From assembly GCA_016209895.1 (NCBI GenBank), contig JACQVH010000066.1, positions 1 through 41,200 on the forward strand: a stretch of 41,200 bases of DNA, written 5' to 3'. The number at the start of each line of letters is the position of its first letter. Position 1 is the stretch's first letter. The notes below the pieces were generated by a model, which did no database searches, had not been told where the DNA came from, and saw nothing but the letters and a program-made list of their open reading frames with translations. A program made the translations under genes and the position numbers. Shown in pieces: positions 16,652 through 23,914 of the stretch. This DNA comes from Candidatus Hydrogenedentota bacterium (GTDB taxonomy: Bacteria; Hydrogenedentota; Hydrogenedentia; Hydrogenedentales; SLHB01).

Positions 16652-17074
16652 ATGCTGAGGCACAGGTTAATCCATCCGGACATTTTGGAGGCGCTCGCGG
16701 CGGCGGGTCACGGATCGAGAATCCTGATCACAGATGGCAACTACCCGGCGAGCACAAAGCTGGGTGAGAACGCAGCGCTGGTGTATCTCAATCTGGCGCC
16801 GGGAAAGGTCAACGTTACGGAGGTGCTCGAAACACTGCTCACGGCAATCCCGGTGGAAGATGCTGCGGTAATGGAGCCGGACTCGGGTCCCGAGCCGCCC
16901 ATTTTTGATGAATTTCGCAGACTATTGCCGGAACTCAGCCTAACCAAGTATAGCCGCTTCGAGTTCTATGAAGAGGCGAGTGGGCCGGATACTTGTCTAC
17001 AGGTAGTTACCGGAGAACAGAGGATATACGCCAATCTGCTGCTTACCATCGGTGTCGTGTTTCCCAAATCGTAG
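16652..17074 (+). CDS. RbsD/FucU family sugar mutarotase
   Basis: A 140-aa cytoplasmic protein of the D-ribose pyranase/L-fucose mutarotase family, which equilibrates anomers or ring forms of free sugars before phosphorylation or oxidation. Key residues sit at the family positions: H20 in AAGHGSRI, D28 in ITDGNYP, and Y126/N128 in IYANLLL near the C-terminus. Length (140 aa) is normal. GGGAGG precedes the ATG. Whether it prefers fucose or ribose cannot be settled by eye. It stands alone between the TMTC-like gene and the promoter at 17125. Confidence 0.9.
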   Translation: MLRHRLIHPDILEALAAAGHGSRILITDGNYPASTKLGENAALVYLNLAPGKVNVTEVLETLLTAIPVEDAAVMEPDSGPEPPIFDEFRRLLPELSLTKYSRFEFYEEASGPDTCLQVVTGEQRIYANLLLTIGVVFPKS

Positions 17075-17124
17075 CACGAGCGCGGACCTCGACCCCGGGT
17101 AGGAAGAAGGCTGGCGGGTAATTG

Positions 17125-17153
17125 TTGACAAGCTGGGGACCCCGTGTTAGAAT
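17125..17153 (+). promoter_or_regulatory. Strong candidate sigma-70 promoter
   Basis: Perfect TTGACA (17125-17130), a 17-bp spacer and TAGAAT (17148-17153). The spacer contains the palindrome GGGGACCCC. The predicted transcript starts near 17160, about 55 nt before the coiled-coil membrane protein ATG. It is the best promoter match in the window. Confidence 0.75.
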
Positions 17154-17214
17154 GGGTTCAAACGCTGGCAGAGGCCGGCATCATGTATTCTAAGTAGTGT
17201 TGGAGGTGGGTTTT

Positions 17215-19014
17215 ATGGCTGACGAAAAAACCCGAGAAGGCGGGCAAGAGCCCGGAAAGAAAAAAGAGCCATCGCAGTTTGGCCAATTCGATTTTAGTTC
17301 AGACCCGGGTGGAAAAGGCGGGGCGGAGGATCTGGGCAATTTACCACCTCTGAGTGAGTTCGAGTCCTCAAGCGGAAGTGAATTTGACAGTAATCTTCCG
17401 CCGCTGGGCAGCATCAGTTCCGATCATGGAGAGGAATCGGTGGGTGGATTACCGCCGATCAGTTCTATTTCGAAAGAAACGCCGATGCCGACCGGCGGCG
17501 CGATCAAGCCGCCACCTTCGAAGCTGAGTAGCGCGAAAGAAGCGTTCGAGACGCCGATTTCCGACAGCGGCTTGGATACGCCGGAACCCAAAGGCACCGG
17601 GTTCCAGGATTTGATGGCGGATAGCGACTTCTCGCCGGAGACACCTGAGATCGGCCCTGGTCCGGACTCGGATTTGGAAACGCCGATGTTTGACAGCGCG
17701 TTTGGCGCGGGCGCCGGAGACTTTGCGGAAACGCCCGATACGTCGGCGCCGACGCAGGCGATGGAAACGCCGATGTTTGGCGCGATGCCGCAAGCCAAGC
17801 GCGCGGGCCGGGGCGCACCCGGGCGGGAAGAGGTTGGGTTTGAGCCCGGCGCATTTGCCGGGACGCCCGTGCCCGATTTTTCGCCTGACACTGCGGCCGG
17901 GAAACCGCCCGCGGCGCCGACACCGCCGCCCAAAGCACCGAAGGCCGCCGCCGGTGGTGGCGGGATTATGGGACTACTGTCTAAGGTCGCCATGATCGTG
18001 ATCGGAATTGTGGTTGGTATCGTGGCCGGCGGCTACGTGGCCAAGTCAGTGCCATTCGTTCCGAATCCGTTCCGCGCGGACCTGGAGAAGGCCACGAATG
18101 ATCTCAAACAGGCGAATGATCGCATCGCTCGGATGACGGCCACGACCACGGGTGGAACAACGGCGCAGATCACGCCTGAGCAAATTGACCAAATGACGGC
18201 CGAACTCGAAAAGCTCAAGAAGGACGTGGATGATACGAACACGCAACTTAGCGCCACCAAAGGCCAATTGGACGACGCCAAGAATCAACTCAATATGGTT
18301 CTCGGTGACTTGGACCTGAAGAATCAAGAATACGCGAAAGCGCAGGACGACTATGACAAGCTCATGAACCAAACCGCCGTGGTGCGTGCGCGGCAAGAAG
18401 GGTTAACGGCGGAAGTGGCCAGCCTCGAGAATTTGGTTGGTACGCTCGAAGAGGCCAATTCGCGGCGTATGGCATCGAAGGAGGCGCTGGAGCACGACAT
18501 AGACCGCCTGAGCATCCTGGTTCGGGAAGGTATCCCGCTGACGCCGGAAAAATACTCGCGGGATAAGCGCTTGGCGGCAGTGGCGACGCTGAAAGAGGAA
18601 GTCGCGGGCGCGACCCATGCATCGCCGGAACTGTTGGACGCGTATACGTCGTTGTACCAAGCGGAATTGGACATCGCGGCGTCGCGCGAGTATTTCTTTG
18701 CGCGGGTGCCGGGTACGGACCGGATCGGTAACCAGAGCCAGAAGTGGGCCGAATGTCTCATGAACGGGAACTGGAGCGTGTACTATCGGACGCTTGATGG
18801 GAAGAATGTGGGCATCTACCGGAACGTCGCCCCGTCCGGCACGCCCCAATATGCATTCGAGGAAAATCTGCCCGGCGTCGTACAGAAACAAATCGAGCAG
18901 GAGATTATCGCTGCGCGCGTGCCGGGCTATGAGCAGCAAGTTCAGGTGCTGGCCGAGCGCGAACTCATGACGCAGGAGAAGACCCCGTTGCAGCGTGTAT
19001 TCGATTCGCTGTAA
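17215..19014 (+). CDS. Membrane-anchored coiled-coil protein with a repetitive disordered N-terminus
   Basis: A 599-aa protein of unrecognised family. Residues 1-245 are acidic, Pro/Ser/Gly-rich and probably disordered, with two short repeated motifs: LPP[LI][SG] (about residues 43, 60, 78) and ETP[IM] (about 88, 112, 156, 184, plus ETPEI and ETPDT), several followed by FDS. One hydrophobic segment at about 250-275 is the membrane anchor. Residues 290-430 are a long coiled coil (Lys/Glu/Gln/Asp-rich heptads), followed by a mixed C-terminal domain. The topology suggests a cytoplasmic disordered tail and an extracytoplasmic coiled coil. The ATG at 17215 has GGAGG upstream. A strong promoter and terminator make it monocistronic. 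Confidence 0.75.
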   Translation: MADEKTREGGQEPGKKKEPSQFGQFDFSSDPGGKGGAEDLGNLPPLSEFESSSGSEFDSNLPPLGSISSDHGEESVGGLPPISSISKETPMPTGGAIKPPPSKLSSAKEAFETPISDSGLDTPEPKGTGFQDLMADSDFSPETPEIGPGPDSDLETPMFDSAFGAGAGDFAETPDTSAPTQAMETPMFGAMPQAKRAGRGAPGREEVGFEPGAFAGTPVPDFSPDTAAGKPPAAPTPPPKAPKAAAGGGGIMGLLSKVAMIVIGIVVGIVAGGYVAKSVPFVPNPFRADLEKATNDLKQANDRIARMTATTTGGTTAQITPEQIDQMTAELEKLKKDVDDTNTQLSATKGQLDDAKNQLNMVLGDLDLKNQEYAKAQDDYDKLMNQTAVVRARQEGLTAEVASLENLVGTLEEANSRRMASKEALEHDIDRLSILVREGIPLTPEKYSRDKRLAAVATLKEEVAGATHASPELLDAYTSLYQAELDIAASREYFFARVPGTDRIGNQSQKWAECLMNGNWSVYYRTLDGKNVGIYRNVAPSGTPQYAFEENLPGVVQKQIEQEIIAARVPGYEQQVQVLAERELMTQEKTPLQRVFDSL

Positions 19015-19040
19015 ACCGGATTAGGAAACAAAACGTATGG

Positions 19041-19078
19041 AGGCCGTGACCAAATGCGTGGTCACGGCCTTTTGTTGT
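19041..19078 (+). terminator. Rho-independent terminator
   Basis: A perfect 12-bp stem (AGGCCGTGACCA and TGGTCACGGCCT) with a 6-nt loop, followed by TTTTGTTGT, 26 bp after the stop of the coiled-coil protein. It is the clearest terminator in the window. Confidence 0.93.
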
Positions 19079-19080
19079 CA

Positions 19081-19213
19081 GCAATGGGCAACGAGCAATG
19101 AACACCGAGTTCCGAGTAACTGGAAACGGGAAACGGGAGGGTCGGCGCCCACGCCGACTGCCTATCCTACTAACTAACAACCAGCTACGAGCCACTCGCG
19201 ACTGACAATCAGC
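19081..19213 (+). repeat. Long 7-bp-phase degenerate repeat with embedded palindrome
   Basis: From 19081 nine heptads follow in register: GCAATGG-type units, then CCGAGTN-type, then two exact GAAACGG. A palindrome GTCGGCG-CCCA-CGCCGAC sits at 19141-19158. Heptads of an AACNAGC/CACTCGC type resume at 19172-19213 in the same phase modulo 7. It lies between a terminator and the sialidase gene; the purine-rich strand is the plus (coding) strand. Confidence 0.72.
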
Positions 19214-19264
19214 GGCTTGGACGCGACGGCTGATTATCCCTGACGTCGGAAGGAGAATGGGTTT

Positions 19265-20446
19265 ATGATGTTCTTGATGACGATGATCGTAATAAGCGGC
19301 GCGGCCGGTCCGCGGTATGAAGCCGAGCTTATCTTCCCGCCGAATCCGAAACATAACCATGGTTCGAGTATTGTGGAGGTACCCAATGGCGACTTAATAG
19401 CGTGCTGGTTCCACGGTTCCGGCGAACGCAAAGAGGATGACGTGTTGGTGCAGGGCGCGCGTAAACGGCGGACCGAGACGAAGTGGTGCGAGCCTTTCGT
19501 GATGGCGGATTCGCACCAGTTGCCCGATTGCAATCCGGTGCTCTTCATTGATCCGCGCGGCACCTTATGGCTGTTCTGGATTGCGGTGCAGAACAACGAG
19601 TGGGGCGGGTCACTTCTGAAATACCGGACGGCCGCGAACTATTCGGCCGACGGTCCGCCGCAGTGGGACTGGCAGGACGTGATTCACTGCCGGCCGATTC
19701 ACATAGATACGAAGTACGTGCCCAATCTCACGGCGGTGGAAGTGAAGTATGCATCGCTGCTTCAAGCATCGGAGAAGCTGCGTCAGGACTTCGAGGGGCT
19801 GAAGAAGGCTTCGGGCGATAAGCTGTCCCAGCGGCTGGGATGGATGACGCGCCTTCATCCGATTATGCTCTCGGAAAACCGGATGATGCTGGGTTTGTAC
19901 TCTGACGTGTTCAATTGCGCGTTGGCGGCATTTACCGACGATTGGGGCCAAACGTGGCAGTTCAGCGAACCTATTGTAGACGTGGACATCGGCAATATTC
20001 AGCCGAGTTTCGTGAAGAAGAAGAACGGCAATATCGTTGCCTACATGCGGGACAACGGAACTCCGAAACGCATCCGTGTCTCGGAATCCAAAGACGGCGG
20101 CCTGACCTGGGGCCATGTCCAGACGACCGAAATTCCTAACCCGGGATCGAGTCTCGAATGCATTGCGTTGAAAAGCGGGAACTGGCTGCTGGTGTGCAAT
20201 GACACGACCAGCGGACGGCATCTGTTGAGCGCGTATCTGTCCGACGACGAAGGCGCAACATGGAAGTGGAAGCGTCCACTGGAACAGTTCGAGCGGGACT
20301 TGGGGTCCGGTTCGTATCCGTCTGTGATTCAGGCGTCGGACGGAAGTATTCATTGTACGTACTCGTTCAATTCCAAGAATGAATTCCAGGGTTCCACGAT
20401 TAAGCATGCGCGATTCACGGAGGAATGGATTAGGAGTAAGCAATGA
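19265..20446 (+). CDS. Sialidase-family (BNR/Asp-box) beta-propeller protein
   Basis: A 393-aa protein with a short hydrophobic N-terminus (about residues 2-14) that may be a signal peptide. It matches the sialidase-like/BNR family: HNHGSSIVEVPNGDL near the start and three Asp boxes (SxDxGxTW type) at 224-231 (TDDWGQTW), 275-282 (SKDGGLTW) and 326-333 (SDDEGATW). A central helical insertion at about 160-190 is unusual. Family members cleave terminal sialic acids or other sugars, and many bacterial paralogues have untested activity. AGGAG precedes the ATG. It is followed by a sialate O-acetylesterase in the same direction, which supports a role in glycan trimming. Confidence 0.85.
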   Translation: MMFLMTMIVISGAAGPRYEAELIFPPNPKHNHGSSIVEVPNGDLIACWFHGSGERKEDDVLVQGARKRRTETKWCEPFVMADSHQLPDCNPVLFIDPRGTLWLFWIAVQNNEWGGSLLKYRTAANYSADGPPQWDWQDVIHCRPIHIDTKYVPNLTAVEVKYASLLQASEKLRQDFEGLKKASGDKLSQRLGWMTRLHPIMLSENRMMLGLYSDVFNCALAAFTDDWGQTWQFSEPIVDVDIGNIQPSFVKKKNGNIVAYMRDNGTPKRIRVSESKDGGLTWGHVQTTEIPNPGSSLECIALKSGNWLLVCNDTTSGRHLLSAYLSDDEGATWKWKRPLEQFERDLGSGSYPSVIQASDGSIHCTYSFNSKNEFQGSTIKHARFTEEWIRSKQ

Positions 20447-20514
20447 GCAACGAGCAATGAGTAACGAGTACCGAGTAACGAGCACCTGATAACTGGCATC
20501 CAGCAACTGCTAAG
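20445..20514 (+). repeat. 7-bp-period repeat, GAGYAAC word, starting at the sialidase stop codon
   Basis: Six tandem heptads at 20445-20486 (GAGCAAC, GAGCAAT, GAGTAAC, GAGTACC and variants), then four looser heptads in the same phase ending in AAC or ATC to 20514. It begins inside the sialidase stop codon and ends just before the Shine-Dalgarno of the next gene. Several words are shared with the arrays at 7569 and 19081. Confidence 0.8.
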
Positions 20515-20530
20515 GCGGGAGGGACGACGA

Positions 20531-22087
20531 ATGGGCGGAGGATTGACTAGGACGGGTTGGCTATTGATGGTTGTGTTTTTTGGGGGGGCGATACCGGCGG
20601 ATGGGGCTATCACGTTACCGGCGGTTATCAGTGACCACATGGTCGTGCAGCAAGGAACGCGAATACCGATATGGGGACACGCAGAGCCGAGTGAAACTGT
20701 CACGGTCGCGCTGGCGGGCCGAGTGGCCAGCGTGGCGGCGAATCAAGAAGGCCACTGGCGCGTGGATTTGCGAGCGCTTAAGGCCGGGGGGCCGCATACG
20801 ATGACCGTAGCTGGCCGGGAGAGCACGGTCCGTGTGAACGACGTTTTGGTAGGCGAGGTCTGGGTGTGTTCGGGTCAATCGAATATGGAATGGCCTTTGA
20901 AAATGGCGGTCAACGGCGAACAAGAGGTGGCGAACGCGAACTATCCGCAAATGCGTCTGTTCGTGGTCGAGAAGAAAGTTGCTGCCGAACCGCAGGAGGA
21001 TTGCACCGGCCGTTGGGTTGCGTGCACTGCGGAGAGCGCTAAAGATTTCAGCGCGGTCGGCTATTTCTTCGGGCGGAAGCTCCACGGCGAACTGAGGGTT
21101 CCCGTGGGTCTAATCGAGAGCGCTTGGGGCGGTACGCCGGCGGAGTCGTGGACCAGCCATGAGTCGCTTACCGCCACAGGTGAATTCAATCCGATTTTGG
21201 ACCGTTGGACGCAAGTCCTGGCGGATTGGCCGAGAGCTAAGGCGGATTATGATGCGAAATTGAAACACTGGGAGGAAGACGCCGCGAAGGCGAAAGCGGC
21301 CGGTCAGGAGCCGCCGCACAAGCCGTGGCTGCCGTTGGGGCCGGAGCATCCGCACCGCCCCACCAGCCTCTATAATGGGATGATTTCGCCCCTGCTGCCC
21401 TATGCGATTCAGGGCGCGATTTGGTATCAGGGCGAGTCCAACGCGGGACGTGCCTACCAGTATCGTTCGCTGTTCCCCGCAATGATCCAGGACTGGCGCA
21501 GGGCTTGGGGCGGGCACGATTTTTTCTTCTACTTTGTGCAGCTCGCGAACTTTATGACGCGACTGGATCAGCCGCAGGAAGAATCCGAATGGGCGGAATT
21601 GCGAGAAGCCCAACTGATGACGCTGAAACTGAAGAATACGGGTATGGCGGTAATCATTGATATCGGTGAGGCAGAGGACATTCACCCCCGGAACAAGCAG
21701 GACGTGGGTCTGCGGCTGGCGCTCGCGGCTCTGGCGGAAACTTATCATCGAGACCTCCCCCACTCCGGCCCAAACTACAAATCCATGCGTGTGAGCGGCA
21801 ACCGCGTCACGTTGCGATTTACAGACACAGATGCGGGTCTGCTCGCACGGGGCGGCGGACCGTTGAAGGGCTTTACAATTGCCGGCGACGACCAGAAGTT
21901 CGTCTGGGCCAACGCCGAAATCCGGAAGAATAGCGTGGTCGTCTGGTCCGATGCCGTCGCGAAACCAACGGCGGTGCGCTACGCTTGGGCTGACAATCCG
22001 GAGTGCAATCTTTACAACGGGGCCGGACTCCCCGCGTCTCCGTTCCGGACGGATGACTGGCCGGGAGTGACGGTGGACAAACGTTGA
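20531..22087 (+). CDS. Sialate O-acetylesterase-like SGNH hydrolase
   Basis: A 518-aa secreted enzyme with a signal peptide ending around PADGA (residue 25). The catalytic serine is S117 in VCSGQSNMEWPL; a second conserved block is IWYQGESNA (297-305), and the Asp/His pair is D383/H385 in AEDIHPRNK. This is the layout of sialate 9-O-acetylesterases and related carbohydrate esterases, which remove acetyl groups from sialic acids or plant polysaccharides. A Lys/Glu/Ala-rich insertion (about 232-262) is extra. GGGAGGG precedes the ATG. It pairs with the sialidase, the two genes being separated only by the heptad array. Confidence 0.92.
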   Translation: MGGGLTRTGWLLMVVFFGGAIPADGAITLPAVISDHMVVQQGTRIPIWGHAEPSETVTVALAGRVASVAANQEGHWRVDLRALKAGGPHTMTVAGRESTVRVNDVLVGEVWVCSGQSNMEWPLKMAVNGEQEVANANYPQMRLFVVEKKVAAEPQEDCTGRWVACTAESAKDFSAVGYFFGRKLHGELRVPVGLIESAWGGTPAESWTSHESLTATGEFNPILDRWTQVLADWPRAKADYDAKLKHWEEDAAKAKAAGQEPPHKPWLPLGPEHPHRPTSLYNGMISPLLPYAIQGAIWYQGESNAGRAYQYRSLFPAMIQDWRRAWGGHDFFFYFVQLANFMTRLDQPQEESEWAELREAQLMTLKLKNTGMAVIIDIGEAEDIHPRNKQDVGLRLALAALAETYHRDLPHSGPNYKSMRVSGNRVTLRFTDTDAGLLARGGGPLKGFTIAGDDQKFVWANAEIRKNSVVVWSDAVAKPTAVRYAWADNPECNLYNGAGLPASPFRTDDWPGVTVDKR

Positions 22088-22353
22088 CTGATCCACCACC
22101 AATTACGCGAATGACACAATCAAATTCTCGCTAGGCTGGGATTATGACGTCGGTTCCGACTGCCGGTTTTTGGGCGGTTTGTCAACCGTTATCCCCTTCG
22201 CGAGCGGGTCTATCTACTCCATAATTAGCCGTTTATTCCTTATTAAGTCGCCTACCATCAACCACTTACGCGCTTCCTTTCCCTCGTTGGCCTGATTCTT
22301 GCCCTTTTCAAGCTCGTGCCGCGAGTGGCGGCGTGGGTTGGGAGGTAGGTGCC
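22088..22353. other. Spacer without recognised features
   Basis: About 270 bp between the esterase and the ankyrin gene. A short GTCGG-TTC-CGAC-like inverted repeat near 22150 is too weak to call a terminator, and no repeat array or gene is visible. The GGGAGG at about 22340 serves the ankyrin gene. Confidence 0.5.
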
Positions 22354-22875
22354 GTGAATACTGAATGGCTGTATACGATAGACGACAGTGGCGAGACGAT
22401 GTTGAGCCGGCTGTCCAAAAGTAGCCGGATGGACTTGATCTCGATGCTGTTTCTGCAGGAAGTGGACGATACGTTGAAGAGTATTGCCAACCTCTCGCCG
22501 CTACACCGCGCCGCGTATTGGGGGTATGAGGATGCCGTACAAGAACTTCTACAAAAGGGCGCCGACCCCAATCAGCGAGACCGGTTGGGTGAAACGCCGT
22601 TGCACAAGGCCGTGCGACTCGGAAACGAAGCGGCGGCAAAGGTGCTCATAGATGGTGGGGCGGAACTTGAAGCGCAAACCGACATGGGTCTTACGCCGTT
22701 GCATTGGGCGGTCTTGACGGGTCAGATCGAAATGGCCGAACTGCTGATCCGCAAAGGGGCGAACGTGCACATCCGGGACTGGGTGACGGGCGGAATGACA
22801 CCGTTGGACTTTGCCCGGCTCCTGAAATATCGGGAACTGACGGAGTTGCTGCAGCGCCACACGGCGGTTTGGTAA
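22354..22875 (+). CDS. Ankyrin-repeat protein
   Basis: A 173-aa protein. After an N-terminal helical region of about 45 residues it has four ankyrin repeats: LSPLHRAAYWGYEDAVQELL, GETPLHKAVRLGNEAAAKVL, GLTPLHWAVLTGQIEMAELL and a final capped repeat with MTPLDFARLLKYRELTELL. There is no signal peptide, so it is probably a cytoplasmic protein-protein interaction module. The GTG at 22354 is preferred because GGGAGG lies 8-10 nt upstream; the in-frame GTG at 22333 would sit before that site. Partner unknown. Confidence 0.85.
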   Translation: MNTEWLYTIDDSGETMLSRLSKSSRMDLISMLFLQEVDDTLKSIANLSPLHRAAYWGYEDAVQELLQKGADPNQRDRLGETPLHKAVRLGNEAAAKVLIDGGAELEAQTDMGLTPLHWAVLTGQIEMAELLIRKGANVHIRDWVTGGMTPLDFARLLKYRELTELLQRHTAVW

Positions 22876-23029
22876 GTGAACGTCGAGTCACGCGCGGCTC
22901 ATGAAGTAATGATTGTCGAGCGGCCATTTGCTGGAGGGCTTGGCGGAGGACAATTGAGAGATTGGCCCGAATTATTCGAGCCGTGTGACGAATCTGACTG
23001 GGGCTACTGCGCTCGAAGGCCGAAACACT

Positions 23030-23058
23030 TTGCAATGACCGGGGTTTTCCTCTAGACT
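23030..23058 (+). promoter_or_regulatory. Candidate sigma-70 promoter
   Basis: TTGCAA (23030-23035), a 17-bp spacer and TAGACT (23053-23058), with TATACT just downstream as an alternative -10. It lies about 65 bp before the start of the secreted protein at 23124. Confidence 0.5.
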
Positions 23059-23123
23059 TATACTCGTGTCCGGAGCCTTTCGGGCCGCGAACGTGGTTTG
23101 TCCTGTCAGAGAGGATGTTGGCC

Positions 23124-23816
23124 ATGAAGATAGTCAGACGCGCTCTGTTCATTATGGGGGCAATGGTAGTGACTTTCTCGACGGCGTACGGGATCCCGCC
23201 GGAAACGTACAGTGACTTGGGCAACCCGGAGGAACCTGCGCTGCGACCCTACAAATGGTTGTGGCGCGGTATCAAAGCCGCCGTATTCCAACCACTGAAT
23301 TCCCTCCGGGAAGGCAATCTCAAGACGCCCATCGTCGGTTCGGTGGAAGTCTCGCGCGGCGTTCGCCGCGGTGCGGTCGAAGTTAAGGAAAGCGTCTGCC
23401 GCGGCCTGACGTTTTCGGCCGTGCGGCCGTATCGCGAGTTTGGCACGATGAACACGTTCATCGAGGACGATATCTTCCTTCGCCACGCGACGGATTACTT
23501 GACGACCGTCTATTTGCTGAATGTTTTGGAAGGAGATCACATTCTGCCTCCAGGCGACACGCGCAACGACTTTCAATGGGGCGTGGCCGTGTCCGGCGTT
23601 CAGAAGGGCGTAGACCTCTATCCAGCGGACCCGCAGTGGCAAGAGCGGGAAGCGACCGCTCAGCAAGTTCGCGAGGTAAGAGCGCAGCAGACGCGTCAAA
23701 AGATTGCTCAGGAGGACCCGGTCAAGCGCGCGCAGAAACGCTATATCGGAAAGCGCGCGGAGACCAACGCCAAAGCAGAGCGCGGCCGGGGGAATCTGCT
23801 GAAGATGGACGAGTGA
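23124..23816 (+). CDS. Hypothetical secreted protein
   Basis: A 230-aa protein with a typical signal peptide (residues 1-23, MKIVRR then a hydrophobic stretch ending STAYG), so it is probably periplasmic or surface-exposed. The middle contains Gly/Val/Arg-rich segments (SVEVSRGVRRGAVEVKESV), and the last 60 residues are a highly charged Gln/Arg/Lys/Glu-rich helix. I do not recognise the family; the RG-rich middle faintly resembles small exosortase-associated envelope proteins, but I would not name it so. The ATG at 23124 has GAGAGG at a good distance; the ATG at 23115 would overlap that site. Confidence 0.7.
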   Translation: MKIVRRALFIMGAMVVTFSTAYGIPPETYSDLGNPEEPALRPYKWLWRGIKAAVFQPLNSLREGNLKTPIVGSVEVSRGVRRGAVEVKESVCRGLTFSAVRPYREFGTMNTFIEDDIFLRHATDYLTTVYLLNVLEGDHILPPGDTRNDFQWGVAVSGVQKGVDLYPADPQWQEREATAQQVREVRAQQTRQKIAQEDPVKRAQKRYIGKRAETNAKAERGRGNLLKMDE

Positions 23817-23867
23817 AGTCTTCTCTTGCCGACTCGCGCGCTTCTGTTGCCATCGAACATTCCCTCT

Positions 23868-23889
23868 AGTCCCCTTTCGAAGGGGGACT
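23868..23889. repeat. Perfect-ended palindrome AGTCCCC...GGGGACT
   Basis: A 22-bp inverted repeat with one G-T pair, centred on TTCGAA, in the 98-bp gap between the secreted protein and the glycosyltransferase. No T-run follows on the plus strand. It resembles dispersed palindromic repeats more than a terminator. Confidence 0.6.
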
Positions 23890-23914
23890 CTTCATCAAGC
23901 GGAGAGCGCACCTG

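Noticed and set aside
21110..22102. A 330-codon minus-strand frame opposite the esterase
   Set aside because: Antisense shadow; the plus strand has complete SGNH motifs.
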